This document shows positions 1 to 9,273 of a DNA stretch of 62,232 bases, piece after piece. Source of the stretch: UBA7359 sp964523895. Its GTDB lineage: Bacteria; Pseudomonadota; Gammaproteobacteria; Eutrophobiales; Eutrophobiaceae. The notes under the pieces are model-generated. The model ran no database searches. It was not told where the DNA came from and saw nothing but the letters and a program-made list of their open reading frames with translations. The DNA lies in contig CAZGBJ010000014.1 in NCBI GenBank assembly GCA_964523895.1, forward strand, positions 1 to 62,232, read 5' to 3'. Both the position numbers and the translations under genes were made by a program. The first letter of the stretch is position 1, and every line of letters starts with the position of its first letter.

Positions 1-27
1 CGTTAGGCTGCAAAATATAACACTCTT

Positions 28-504
28 ATGAAAACAACGTTAATCGTTTTATCCCTGTTAATTATCACTATTATTATTGCTTTTTTTATCCTTGGTGTGC
101 TTTCCCGATCTGGAGATGTTCCGGGTCTGGTGGAAGGAAGTTTATTGAAATGCCCTAACAGGCCTAATTGCGTTTGTAGTGAGCAGAAAGATGATGCTAA
201 ACATTATATTAATCCCATTACTCTCTATGAAAACGATACCGTCGATAATTTATCTGTTCTTAAAAATGCAGTTCAGGAGATGGGGGGAAGTATTCAACTG
301 GAAAACGATAATTATTTTGCTTCTTCTTTTTCGTCAGACATTTTTGGCTTTGTGGATGATCTGGAAGTCAGGATTGATACATCACAAAAAGTAATCCATA
401 TTCGTTCGGCATCCAGAGTCGGCTACAGTGACAGGGGCGTTAATAAAAATCGTGTAGAACTACTCAAACAAATCTATGGAAAGAAATTATTAGAAGTTAA
501 GTAG
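28..504 (+). CDS. DUF1499 family membrane-anchored protein
   Basis: 158 residues. A hydrophobic N-terminal segment (about residues 4-25) is followed by the cysteine-containing stretch CPNRPNCVCSEQ (about residues 42-53), which resembles the CP-x-KPNCV-S signature at the start of DUF1499 domains. The remainder has the DUF1499 pattern, including a late segment on rhsaSRVGYSDRGVNKNR type lines that is the best conserved part of the family. The function of the family is not established. The gene stands alone, converging on moeB about 85 bases away. It is probably membrane-anchored with the domain outside the cytoplasm; this is inferred from the N-terminal segment. Confidence 0.85.
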   Translation: MKTTLIVLSLLIITIIIAFFILGVLSRSGDVPGLVEGSLLKCPNRPNCVCSEQKDDAKHYINPITLYENDTVDNLSVLKNAVQEMGGSIQLENDNYFASSFSSDIFGFVDDLEVRIDTSQKVIHIRSASRVGYSDRGVNKNRVELLKQIYGKKLLEVK

Positions 505-588
505 TCACTTTACATTGTATTCCACGATCTGTTGTTCTATTTACTAAACATACCCATATAAACAAAGCACGCGGCTTTGGTTCAGGCT

Positions 589-1329
589 TTAATTACAAAC
601 AGGACATTGAGGATCTTTTTTCAGGGTGGCTTGATTCCAGTCCATATGAAGTGCATCTAATAACAATAGTTTTCCTTGCAAGGTCTCGCCGATGTTCATT
701 AAAATTTTGAGTGTTTCATTTGCCTGAATACTACCAATGATGCCAAGCAAAGGTGCAATGACGCCATTGGCTGTACATGTTTCTTCAGTGGCAACATCTT
801 CATTATATAAACAACGATAACAAGGCGAATTTTCATCTTTAGGATTAAATACGGTAACCTGTCCTTCAAAGCGAATGGCGGCACCGGACACCAAGGGTGT
901 TTTTGTTTTTACGGAAGCCTGATTGAGTGTAAATCGAGTTTGAAAATTATCACTCGCATCAACAATAACATCAGCCATTTTTGCTTCGCTTAATAGTTCA
1001 TCTTCTTCAAGCGCATGATCGATACATTCAATATTAATTTCTGGATTAATTGCTTGCAGGTGTTCTTTTGCAGATTCAATTTTTGGCCGATCAATATCCT
1101 GCGTTGTATGGATAATTTGTCGTTGTAAATTACTAATGTCGACTTTATCAAAATCAACCAGTACTAATTTGCCGACACCAGCACTTGCAAGATAAATTGA
1201 TACAGGCGAACCAAGACCACCCAGGCCAATGATTAAAACGCGGGATTTCTCAAGACGTTCCTGACCAGCGGCATCGATTTCCGGCAACATAATTTGACGG
1301 CTATATCTTAAAAGTTGATCATCATCCAT
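589..1329 (-). CDS. moeB: Molybdopterin-synthase adenylyltransferase MoeB (ThiF/HesA family)
   Basis: 246 residues, usual MoeB length. MoeB adenylates the C-terminal glycine of MoaD during molybdenum-cofactor synthesis. The nucleotide-binding loop GLGGLGSP lies at residues 35-42. Zinc-type cysteine pairs are at C170/C173 and C242/C245, and the conserved C185 lies in the segment TEETCTANGV. The start codon overlaps the last base of prmC, so the two are co-transcribed. ThiF (thiamine pathway) is a close paralogue; the length, the C-terminal CPVC and the prmC neighbour favour MoeB. In this window it would serve MsrP at 56.7-57.6 kb, a molybdoenzyme. Confidence 0.88.
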   Translation of the reverse strand: MDDDQLLRYSRQIMLPEIDAAGQERLEKSRVLIIGLGGLGSPVSIYLASAGVGKLVLVDFDKVDISNLQRQIIHTTQDIDRPKIESAKEHLQAINPEINIECIDHALEEDELLSEAKMADVIVDASDNFQTRFTLNQASVKTKTPLVSGAAIRFEGQVTVFNPKDENSPCYRCLYNEDVATEETCTANGVIAPLLGIIGSIQANETLKILMNIGETLQGKLLLLDALHMDWNQATLKKDPQCPVCN

Positions 1330-2162
1330 TATATTATTTGCCCAATACTGACTCTATCATTACCACTGTAGTCTTTAATTGTAGATGTTGATGTAAAATT
1401 ATTTTCAATAAATAATTGTTTAACCTGTTGTCCTTGATTATAACCGTGCTCGACTAACAGCCAACCCTGTTTATTCAAGTTGTTCCTTGATTGATGAATT
1501 ATTATACGCAAATCATCTAGTCCATCTTTTCCGGAGGCTAATGCAGACAGGGGTTCAAATCGAACATCACCTTGTTTTAAATGCGGATCGTCATTACTGA
1601 TATAAGGTGGATTACTGACAATTAAATCATAAGGTTCAGAATTTTCTAGATTAAACCAATTTGCTTTCTTAAAACTAATATTCTTAATGGCATGTAAGTC
1701 CGCATTGAGTTTCGCTATTTTCAATGCCTTATCGCTTGTATCTGTTGCGGTTATATTTAGCAAAGGTCGTTCAGAAGCGATAGCAATAGCTATCGCACCT
1801 GATCCAGTGCCTAAATCGAGAATATTTTTTTCAGAATCTGTAGGTACAAGTTTAAGTGCTGCTTCAACTAATAATTCAGTCTCTGGCCTTGGTATAAGGG
1901 TATCTCGGCTGACATGTAATGAAAGAGACCAAAATTCTTTTTGATTAGTCAAGTGTGCAACAGGTTGCCCTTCAGATCGCAAGCTCACCAGTGTGTTTAA
2001 AGAGTCAATTTCTTTATTGGATAACGCTTGTTCGGGGTAGGTGTATAGGTGAGTACGCTCACATTTTAATACCGAACAAAGTAATACTTCTACATCAAGC
2101 CGGGTACTGTCGGACATATTGAGTTGCTGTCGAGCATGTTTAAGTGCATCAACAATCTGCAT
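1329..2162 (-). CDS. prmC: Release factor glutamine methyltransferase PrmC (HemK)
   Basis: 277 residues. PrmC methylates the glutamine of the GGQ motif of RF1 and RF2 using S-adenosylmethionine. The SAM-binding motif DLGTGSG is at residues 116-122 and the catalytic NPPY at 184-187; the N-terminal helical domain that docks on release factors precedes them. It lies 18 bases downstream of prfA, its substrate gene, in the order prfA-prmC-moeB common in gammaproteobacteria. Confidence 0.96.
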   Translation of the reverse strand: MQIVDALKHARQQLNMSDSTRLDVEVLLCSVLKCERTHLYTYPEQALSNKEIDSLNTLVSLRSEGQPVAHLTNQKEFWSLSLHVSRDTLIPRPETELLVEAALKLVPTDSEKNILDLGTGSGAIAIAIASERPLLNITATDTSDKALKIAKLNADLHAIKNISFKKANWFNLENSEPYDLIVSNPPYISNDDPHLKQGDVRFEPLSALASGKDGLDDLRIIIHQSRNNLNKQGWLLVEHGYNQGQQVKQLFIENNFTSTSTIKDYSGNDRVSIGQII

Positions 2163-2180
2163 TTTTTAATAGACTCTTTG

Positions 2181-3263
2181 TTAACCGCTTATCGAGGCAA
2201 GAAGATCTGCCTGATACTCACTAATCAATGGATCAATAACCATATCAACATTGCCTTGCAGAAATTCATCAAGTCGATAAAGCGTTACATTGATTCTATG
2301 ATCAGTAACACGGCCTTGTGGAAAGTTATAAGTGCGAATACGCTCGGAACGATCGCCGCTGCCGACCAGGTTTCTCCGGTTCTCGTCTTGTTCGTTTTGT
2401 TGTTTATCACGTTCACCGCTTAATAATTTTGCTTGTAGCACAGACATAGCGCGTGCTTTATTTTTATGTTGTGAACGTTCATCCTGACATTCAACTACGG
2501 TGTTCGTGGGTAAATGAGTAATACGAATGGCTGAGTCTGTTTTGTTAACATGTTGTCCCCCTGCCCCGGACGCGCGAAAGGTATCTATACGTAAATCGGC
2601 GGGGTTAATGGTGATCTCATCTATTTCATCTGCTTCGGGTAACACAGCGATTGTACAAGCTGAAGTATGTATGCGACCTTGAGATTCAGTTTCCGGGACA
2701 CGTTGAACACGGTGCGCGCCCGACTCAAATTTTAATCTTGAATATGCACCTTCACCAATAACGCGCATGATGACTTCTCTATAACCTTCCAGATCACTTT
2801 CTGTCACACTGAGTGTTTCAATTTTCCAGCCTCTACTTTCAGCATAACGTGAATACATTCGCATTAAATCACCGGCAAAAAGTGCCGCTTCTTCGCCTCC
2901 AGTACCAGCACGAATTTCCAAGAAGATATTGTTGTTATCAGCAGGGTCTGTTGGAAGTAGTAGTACTTGTAATTCGCTATCAAGACGTGCGTAATCTTCT
3001 TCTGCTTGCTTTAGTTCTTCTAAGGCAAGTTCCTGCATTTCCTTATCACTGTCTTTTAACATTTCTTTTGCGTTATCGATATCATCACTGGTTTGACGAT
3101 ATTCGTTAAAGCAAGTGATGATGGGACGTACTTCAGCGTACTCTTTTGACAATTCACGAAATTTATTCTGGTTATTGATAATTTCTGGATCAGAGAGTAA
3201 GCCATCTAACTCTTCCTGACGGTCTAATAATTTTTCCAGTTTTAAATGTAAGGATTCTTTCAT
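2181..3263 (-). CDS. prfA: Peptide chain release factor 1
   Basis: 360 residues from the ATG at 3263, matching the usual RF1 length; the frame stays open 17 codons further upstream, but those residues are hydrophobic and absent from RF1. RF1 recognises UAA and UAG and triggers peptide release. The GGQ motif is at residues 235-237, inside GAGGQHVNKTDSA. The stop-recognition tripeptide is P190-E191-T192, fitting the RF1 PxT pattern and not RF2's SPF. Lies between hemA and prmC. Confidence 0.97.
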   Translation of the reverse strand: MKESLHLKLEKLLDRQEELDGLLSDPEIINNQNKFRELSKEYAEVRPIITCFNEYRQTSDDIDNAKEMLKDSDKEMQELALEELKQAEEDYARLDSELQVLLLPTDPADNNNIFLEIRAGTGGEEAALFAGDLMRMYSRYAESRGWKIETLSVTESDLEGYREVIMRVIGEGAYSRLKFESGAHRVQRVPETESQGRIHTSACTIAVLPEADEIDEITINPADLRIDTFRASGAGGQHVNKTDSAIRITHLPTNTVVECQDERSQHKNKARAMSVLQAKLLSGERDKQQNEQDENRRNLVGSGDRSERIRTYNFPQGRVTDHRINVTLYRLDEFLQGNVDMVIDPLISEYQADLLASISG

Positions 3264-3330
3264 GGCTATTAATATTAAAAATAAGAGATCATACCTGAAA
3301 CAGGCAACTAACACTCAGCAGCTATTGCAG

Positions 3331-4602
3331 CTACTGCTTTTTATCGGGGTTATCGTTGAGACTGTACAATTCTTCAGCAGCTTGTAATAGGTCTTCTCTG
3401 TTTTCTGCACTGGCACTTCTTAATTGAGAGCTGGGTGAATGGATCAGTTTGTTGGTCAGGTTTCTCGCTGTTTCTTGAAGGATAGTTTCTGGATCAGCAC
3501 CATTGCGGAGTTTACTTAAGCCATTGCGTATGGCTTCTTCCTGTATCTGCTCTGCTTGTCCTCGTAAAGCGCGTATTGTTGAAACAGCATCAAGTGAATT
3601 TAGCCAGCCCATAAACTCTTGTGCTTGTGTATCGATTATTTTTTCTGCCTGCTTTGCTGCATTTTTGCGGCTTTGTATGTTTTCTTGAACAATATCTTTT
3701 AAATCATCAACACTATATAGATAGACATCATCCATCTCACCGACTTCCACTTCAATATCACGAGGTACAGCAACATCAACCATAAACATCGGTTTATGTT
3801 TTCTGGCTTTAATTGCGCTTTCTACGGCACCTTTCCCTAAAATAGGTAGTTGGCTGGCAGTGGAAGAAATAACAATATCCGCTTCCGCCAGGTGTTTGGG
3901 GATATCACCATTTTGTATAGCAAAGACAGAATATTCATTAGCTAATCGTTGTGAACGTTCTAATGTTCTATTGGCGATAATCATTCGGCTTAAGCCGTTT
4001 TCATGAAGGTGTCTTGCCGCAAGTTCTATAGTTTTTCCTGCACCAATAAGTAAAGCAGTCTGATTACTTAGATCACCAAAAATTTGCTGAGCCAGGCGGA
4101 CAGCGGCATAGGCAACAGAGACAGGATGATTTCCAATCGCTGTATTACTACGAATTTCTTTAGCAACATGAAATGAGTGTTGAAATAGACGATTTAATTG
4201 ATGACCAATACTGCCAGCATTAATTGCTTTTTGATAAGCATTTTTAAGTTGCCCCAGTACTTGAGGTTCACCCAGAACCATGGAATCCAGTCCACTTGCC
4301 ACGCGTAATACATGTCGTACAGCATTCTCATTAGGGTGATTGTATAAAAAGGGTGTTAGCTGACCCTGTCTTATACCGTGGAAATCGTGTAGCCAATCTA
4401 TTGGATGGGACTTATTTTCCTGCTCAACACTGCAATAAATCTCAGTGCGATTGCAGGTAGAAAGTATGGCCGCTTCGTGGATGCCATTTTGATGTTTTAG
4501 CTCATGTAGGGCATCAGATACGACATCATTGCCAAAGCTAACCTTCTCTCGAAGGTCGATTGGCGCTGTTGCGTGATTGATGCCGTAAGCTACTAGAGTC
4601 AT
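3331..4602 (-). CDS. hemA: Glutamyl-tRNA reductase
   Basis: 423 residues from the ATG at 4602, which gives the family's N-terminus MTLVAYGINHATAP; an upstream in-frame start at 4662 would add 20 atypical residues. The enzyme reduces glutamyl-tRNA(Glu) to glutamate-1-semialdehyde, the first step of C5 tetrapyrrole synthesis. The catalytic cysteine is C50 in STCNRTE. An NADPH-binding LLIGAGKT segment and the C-terminal helical dimerisation domain follow. It diverges from the TPR-lolB-ispE block, an arrangement widespread in gammaproteobacteria. The heme it leads to is needed by several cytochromes in this window. Confidence 0.97.
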   Translation of the reverse strand: MTLVAYGINHATAPIDLREKVSFGNDVVSDALHELKHQNGIHEAAILSTCNRTEIYCSVEQENKSHPIDWLHDFHGIRQGQLTPFLYNHPNENAVRHVLRVASGLDSMVLGEPQVLGQLKNAYQKAINAGSIGHQLNRLFQHSFHVAKEIRSNTAIGNHPVSVAYAAVRLAQQIFGDLSNQTALLIGAGKTIELAARHLHENGLSRMIIANRTLERSQRLANEYSVFAIQNGDIPKHLAEADIVISSTASQLPILGKGAVESAIKARKHKPMFMVDVAVPRDIEVEVGEMDDVYLYSVDDLKDIVQENIQSRKNAAKQAEKIIDTQAQEFMGWLNSLDAVSTIRALRGQAEQIQEEAIRNGLSKLRNGADPETILQETARNLTNKLIHSPSSQLRSASAENREDLLQAAEELYSLNDNPDKKQ

Positions 4603-4695
4603 GATATTGCTACTTAAATATAAACTTATGAAAATTCTGTGCCAACAGTTAGTGAAACACAAGGAAAATAGACTATTTATTGATCCAGATTAAAC

Positions 4696-4722
4696 GACAA
4701 TAGACATAATTTATCTATTGTC
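4696..4722. promoter_or_regulatory. 9-bp perfect inverted repeat in the hemA/TPR-lolB divergent promoter region
   Basis: GACAATAGA (4696-4704) and TCTATTGTC (4714-4722) are exact reverse complements separated by 9 bases. The site lies in the 254-bp gap between two divergent start codons, about 94 bases upstream of hemA and 135 bases upstream of the TPR gene. It could be an operator for a dimeric regulator or simply a hairpin. I do not recognise it as the site of a known regulator. Confidence 0.4.
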
Positions 4723-4856
4723 AGGAACAAATTACTTCATAAAACATCAATTATGTATCGTTTTCGTCCTTGAACCATAGATGAGCACTATACATAGTGT
4801 TATTTTCAACGCCAATCTGACAAAATGATTAATTAAGCAGTAATAAGGAATAAAGA

Positions 4857-6626
4857 GTGTCTTCATTCGCCATAGTCAAAAGTTTGCGTTATTTAGCCGT
4901 GTTGCTACTGGTACTTTTTATCGGTGCTTGCGCGAGCGTTCCTACAGATACGGCAACTGTCTCAGATACTGCGACAGATTCGCAAACTGTGACGCAAGAA
5001 GTTGTTCCCGAACCCGAACGAATTTTACCTAAACGACCTAAAATTGAGCTCACGGAAGATATTCTGTTCAAGGTTTTACTTGCAGAGATAGCTGGTCAGC
5101 GTGGAAAAATTGATATTGCGGTTGAAAATTATCTCGATTTAGCCAGAACAACGCGTGATCCGGTGGTAGTAGAACGTGCTACACGAATAGCGATTTATGC
5201 ACGTAATGATGCTGCTGCTCATGAAGCGGCATTGCTTTGGCTCGAATTAGATCCAGAAAGTCCGGATGCGCATCAGGTACTGACGGTAATGACTGTACGA
5301 CAAGGTGATATTGATCAAGCTTTACATCACCTTGAAATTATTTTGCAAGGCTCGAATGGAAAATTTGATCAGAAATTATGGATGATTGCGAATTTTCTTG
5401 GCCGCGAAGAGGACCAGGTTGCAGTAATGCAGTTAATGGAACGTTTGATGGCAAGTCATTTGGGTGAGGCGGATGCCATGTTTGCTTTTGCTAATGTTGT
5501 TGCACGCATGGGCAACATAGAACGTGCACAGGACTTACTGGAACAAGTACTCAAAATAGAGCCTGAAAATAATTCAGCAGCACTAACTTATATTGCTTTA
5601 TTACAGAAAAGTGGAAATACAAAGAAAGCGTTGGAATGGATTGAAACTGTAATAAACGATTGGGACGATGATTTTAATTTGCGCATCATCTATGCACGTC
5701 TACTGACGGAGGAGAAACGTTTTGACGATGCGCGTCAGCAGTTTGAAATTCTAGATCTTAAAGCGCCAGATAATGTCGATGTGCTCTATGCTCTGGGTTT
5801 ACTTTATCTTCAAGTTAATAAACTTGATGAAGCGGAACAGTATTTTAGTCAATTATCCAGCTTGAAGAAGCGCGTATTTGATTCCAATTATTATTTAGGA
5901 CGTATCTCTGAAGAAAGAAATGAGCTAGATAAAGCCAGTGATTTATACCAAGGGGTTCATGGCGGCGAAAATTACTTTGATGCGCGTATACGTTTGAGCC
6001 TGATTTTGGCCAAGCAAGGTGAAATAGAAAAAGCCTTAGGTAATATTCGCGCTATACAAAAAGCGAAAGGAACAAATCGTCTTATTCTGATACAGGCAGA
6101 AGGAGAGATACTGACTGAAGAAAAACGTTATCAGGAAGCAATGGATGTTTTTAATAAAGCAATAAAAGAAGAAACGCATCCTGATTTGCTGTATTCACGC
6201 GCCATGTTAGCTGAAAAGATGGGACGTATGGATGTTTTGGAGGCGGATTTAAAAGCCATTCTTGATGAAGATGCGGAAAATGCGACAGCATTAAATGCGC
6301 TGGGTTATACGCTGGCTGATCGCACCGAGCGTTTTGATGAAGCTTATGATTACATAAAGCGCGCTTATGAAATAAGCCCGAGTGATTTTTACATATTAGA
6401 TAGTATGGGTTGGATCTTATATCGTTTGGGGCGGTTAGATGAAGCGGTTGATTTTCTGCAAAAAGCACTTGAGATGAGAAACGATCCTGAAATTGCTGCC
6501 CATCTTGGTGAAGTATTATGGGTGATGGGCAATAAGCAAGCGGCAAAGGAAATATGGGAAACTGCACTCAAAGGTACACCCACGGATGATAGATTACTGG
6601 AAGTCATCAAACGCTTTAAACCGTGA
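4857..6626 (+). CDS. Outer-membrane-type TPR lipoprotein upstream of lolB
   Basis: 589 residues from a GTG start preceded by a good AAGGA ribosome site. The signal peptide ends in a lipobox with lipid-accepting Cys at residue 25 (FIGAC). The rest is a long array of tetratricopeptide repeats, with typical A-x(3)-Y/F-x(2)-A spacing, e.g. around AEQYFSQ and EAYDYIKRAYEISP. TPR proteins are scaffolds; a proteins-of-this-type gene often precedes lolB in gammaproteobacteria lacking the enteric arrangement, but its partner is not known to me. Its last four bases overlap the GTG of lolB, so they are translationally coupled. Confidence 0.85.
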   Translation: MSSFAIVKSLRYLAVLLLVLFIGACASVPTDTATVSDTATDSQTVTQEVVPEPERILPKRPKIELTEDILFKVLLAEIAGQRGKIDIAVENYLDLARTTRDPVVVERATRIAIYARNDAAAHEAALLWLELDPESPDAHQVLTVMTVRQGDIDQALHHLEIILQGSNGKFDQKLWMIANFLGREEDQVAVMQLMERLMASHLGEADAMFAFANVVARMGNIERAQDLLEQVLKIEPENNSAALTYIALLQKSGNTKKALEWIETVINDWDDDFNLRIIYARLLTEEKRFDDARQQFEILDLKAPDNVDVLYALGLLYLQVNKLDEAEQYFSQLSSLKKRVFDSNYYLGRISEERNELDKASDLYQGVHGGENYFDARIRLSLILAKQGEIEKALGNIRAIQKAKGTNRLILIQAEGEILTEEKRYQEAMDVFNKAIKEETHPDLLYSRAMLAEKMGRMDVLEADLKAILDEDAENATALNALGYTLADRTERFDEAYDYIKRAYEISPSDFYILDSMGWILYRLGRLDEAVDFLQKALEMRNDPEIAAHLGEVLWVMGNKQAAKEIWETALKGTPTDDRLLEVIKRFKP

Positions 6627-7216
6627 GACGGTTATTTTTATTATTACTGATAGTTTCTCTGATCAGCGCATGTACTCAATTACCTAAAATTGATGCGGGT
6701 TTAAAATCTCAATTATGGATTGAACACCAACTTGATGTGGCTGAAATCCAATCCTGGAATATCAAAGGCCGTGTCGCCGTTAAGAATGATAAGGAAAGTG
6801 GAACAGTTACTTTGCTATGGGATCAGTTTATTTCAAATTATGAACTACGCTTTATCGCCCCCTTGGGACAAGGAACATACATTTTAACCGGTTCGCCTGG
6901 CAAAGTAGTAATGAAAGGCCCCAAAAACAAAACCATGACGGCTGAGACAGCCGAACAACTATTGCGTGAAGGACTTGGTTGGGATGTCCATCTCGATGGT
7001 CTCAAATATTGGGTAAGGGGATTGCCTGAACCAGGAATAAAACATAGTGAACTCTTGCTTGATGATAAGGGACGACTATCGAACATGCAGCAATCCGGTT
7101 TTAATGTCAGTGTCTCGAGATATACTGAGCAAGAAGGTATTTCGTTACCAGAAAAATTAACTATTAAGAGTGATAGTCTTAAATTGAAAGTAGTCATTCA
7201 GAACTGGGAAATTTAA
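6623..7216 (+). CDS. lolB: Outer-membrane lipoprotein LolB
   Basis: 197 residues. The GTG start overlaps the stop of the TPR gene (GTGA). The signal peptide ends at LISAC, making Cys17 the lipid-bearing residue. The mature part has the LolB pattern, beginning with W-x-IKGRVAVKN and continuing through FIAPLGQGTYILTG and a W-x(2)-GLP segment. LolB receives lipoproteins from LolA and inserts them into the outer membrane. Nine bases separate it from ispE. It would process BamB, BamC, PilF and the TPR protein of this window. Confidence 0.93.
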   Translation: MRRLFLLLLIVSLISACTQLPKIDAGLKSQLWIEHQLDVAEIQSWNIKGRVAVKNDKESGTVTLLWDQFISNYELRFIAPLGQGTYILTGSPGKVVMKGPKNKTMTAETAEQLLREGLGWDVHLDGLKYWVRGLPEPGIKHSELLLDDKGRLSNMQQSGFNVSVSRYTEQEGISLPEKLTIKSDSLKLKVVIQNWEI

Positions 7217-7225
7217 GGGAAATAG

Positions 7226-8074
7226 ATGTTAAGTTCCGCATGGCCGGCCCCGGCTAAATTAAATTTATTCTTACATATTACTGGTCGACGGTCGGATGGT
7301 TATCATCTATTGCAAACAGTATTTCAGTTTATTCAATTGCAAGATGATATAGATTTTACAATTCTGGAGTCAGGCATCATTCAGCGTAGTTCAGCAATGC
7401 CGGGAGTCGATGCTGAAGATGATTTGGTTGTTCAAGCAGCACGTCTATTGAAAGAAAAAACGGGTTGTCAGCTTGGCGTCGATATTAATGTAAAAAAACA
7501 AATACCCGAAGGTGGCGGTTTAGGTGGTGGGAGTTCAGATGCAGCAACAACACTTGTTGCGCTAAATGAATTATGGAAAACAGCACTCTCTATTGATGAG
7601 CTTGCCAGTGTGGGCTTAACACTTGGTGCGGATGTGCCAATCTTTATTCATGCGCATGCGGCCTGGGCTGAAGGTGTTGGTGAAGATATCACATCTATTG
7701 AACCTGATGAGCCCTGGTATTTAGTTATTCATCCCGGTTGTAGTGTGTCGACAGAGGCAGTATTTAACGCGCATGATTTGACACGGAATACATCGACAAT
7801 CACAATACGCGACTTCCTTGAGATGGGGGGGGTAAACGACTGCGAATCTGTCGTGCGCAAACAGTACAGTGAGGTCGCAAAAGCACTGGATTGGCTAGCA
7901 GAATTTGCACCTACAAAGCTTACAGGCACTGGTGCTTGTTTATTTGCACCATTTACAAATGAGCAGCAAGCAATAGCAGTTAAAGAAAAATTGCCAGATA
8001 ACTGGCAAGGCTATGTTGTAAAGGGAATCAATAGATCTCCTTTATTAGAACGATTGGCGGCTGAACAATCCTGA
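7226..8074 (+). CDS. ispE: 4-diphosphocytidyl-2-C-methyl-D-erythritol kinase
   Basis: 282 residues, normal for this GHMP kinase of the MEP isoprenoid pathway, which phosphorylates CDP-ME at the 2-hydroxyl. The substrate lysine is in PAPAKLNLFLH (K11). The ATP-binding glycine-rich loop GGGLGGGSSDAA is at 96-107, and the catalytic aspartate is D136 in LGADVP. It follows lolB closely and precedes tRNA-Gln and prs. Its presence shows the MEP pathway operates, although ispG is absent from its usual place between rodZ and hisS. Confidence 0.96.
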   Translation: MLSSAWPAPAKLNLFLHITGRRSDGYHLLQTVFQFIQLQDDIDFTILESGIIQRSSAMPGVDAEDDLVVQAARLLKEKTGCQLGVDINVKKQIPEGGGLGGGSSDAATTLVALNELWKTALSIDELASVGLTLGADVPIFIHAHAAWAEGVGEDITSIEPDEPWYLVIHPGCSVSTEAVFNAHDLTRNTSTITIRDFLEMGGVNDCESVVRKQYSEVAKALDWLAEFAPTKLTGTGACLFAPFTNEQQAIAVKEKLPDNWQGYVVKGINRSPLLERLAAEQS

Positions 8075-8106
8075 TTTTGAACAAGTTCATCCGTGTAGAT
8101 ATTTAT

Positions 8107-8183
8107 TGGGGTATGGCCAAGTTGGTTAAGGCACATGGTTTTGATCCATGCATTCCGAGGTTCGAGTCCTCGTACCCCAGCCA
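8107..8183 (+). tRNA. tRNA-Gln (anticodon TTG)
   Basis: Full cloverleaf of 77 bases including an encoded CCA. The acceptor stem pairs TGGGGTA (8107-8113) with TACCCCA, with G as discriminator. The D stem is GCC/GGC. The anticodon stem CATGG/CCATG encloses a seven-base loop with anticodon TTG at 8141-8143. The T arm carries TTCGAGTCC. The weak-first-pair U1 start and UUG anticodon identify glutamine. It lies between ispE and prs, its typical gammaproteobacterial place. Confidence 0.97.
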
Positions 8184-8239
8184 TATTTTGCATATTTAGA
8201 AGTACCCTATTTAAATAGTCTAGAGAAAAAGGCGGCACT

Positions 8240-9193
8240 ATGACCATTTCCAATATGATGATATTCAGTGGTAATGCGAATCCGAAGTTGGCACTTCAGG
8301 CAGCAGAACATTTGAAGGTGCCTCTAGGTAAGATCACGGTAGGTAAGTTCAGCGATGGTGAGGTTATGGTTGAGGTTATCGATAATGTACGTGGTCGTGA
8401 TGTTTATGTTATGCAGCCAGTATGTGCGCCGACAAATGACAATCTCATGGAATTGCTGGTGATGGTCGATGCACTTCGCCGAGCTTCAGCGACTCGTATT
8501 ACCGCGGTTATCCCTTATTTGGGTTATGCCAGACAAGACAGACGCTCACGTACAACGCGTGTCCCAATCACAGCAAAGGTTGTGGCCAATATGATTGCTA
8601 CATCAGGTGTGGATAGAGTTCTCACAGTTGACTTGCATGCTGAGCAGATTCAGGGCTTTTTTGATATTCCTGTAGATAATGTCTATGGCTCACCGGTATT
8701 ACTGGGCGATTTGTGGAAGCATGAATATCCGGATTTGATGGTGGTTTCACCTGATGTTGGTGGTGTGGTGCGTGCTCGGGCATTGGCAAAACGCCTGGAT
8801 GATACGGATTTAGCCATTATCGATAAACGTCGCCCAAATCCGAACGAATCTGAAATAATGAACATTATTGGCGATGTAGATGGCCGAACCTGCGTCATCA
8901 TTGACGATTTGGTCGATACAGCCGGTACATTATGTAATGCAGCAGGGGCTTTGAAGGATTATGGGGCTAAAAAAGTGGTCGCTTATTGCACCCATGCGGT
9001 ACTTTCTGGCAATGCGGTGAAGAATATAGAGAATTCAAGACTTGATGAATTGGTAGTAACAGATACAATCCCGCTTCGCTCAGAGGCTGCAACCTGTGAT
9101 CGAATTCGGCAACTCAGCGTAGCAGCAATGCTGGCTGAGAGTATGCGCCGTATTGCAGAAGGCGAATCCTTAAGCTCAATGTTTCTGGATTAG
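8240..9193 (+). CDS. prs: Ribose-phosphate pyrophosphokinase
   Basis: 317 residues. It makes PRPP from ribose 5-phosphate and ATP, feeding purine, pyrimidine, histidine and tryptophan synthesis (trpD in this window uses PRPP). Visible motifs: the N-terminal FSGNANPKLA start, the ATP-site YLGYARQDRR segment, DLHAEQIQGFFDIPVDN, and the PRPP/ribose-phosphate loop VIIDDLVDTAGT. AAGGCGG precedes the ATG at a suitable distance. It follows the tRNA and is followed by rplY. Confidence 0.97.
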   Translation: MTISNMMIFSGNANPKLALQAAEHLKVPLGKITVGKFSDGEVMVEVIDNVRGRDVYVMQPVCAPTNDNLMELLVMVDALRRASATRITAVIPYLGYARQDRRSRTTRVPITAKVVANMIATSGVDRVLTVDLHAEQIQGFFDIPVDNVYGSPVLLGDLWKHEYPDLMVVSPDVGGVVRARALAKRLDDTDLAIIDKRRPNPNESEIMNIIGDVDGRTCVIIDDLVDTAGTLCNAAGALKDYGAKKVVAYCTHAVLSGNAVKNIENSRLDELVVTDTIPLRSEAATCDRIRQLSVAAMLAESMRRIAEGESLSSMFLD

Positions 9194-9273
9194 TACTTTC
9201 TGGCACTAAATTCCTTCGGCTGGTCGCGGTCGGGGGGTAAACGAAAACCTAAAATGTAGGGAGTAGTACTAAA

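Noticed and set aside
6151..6610. Long antisense frames under the TPR gene
   Set aside because: They are shadows of the repeat-rich TPR reading frame, with no ribosome site or family signal.
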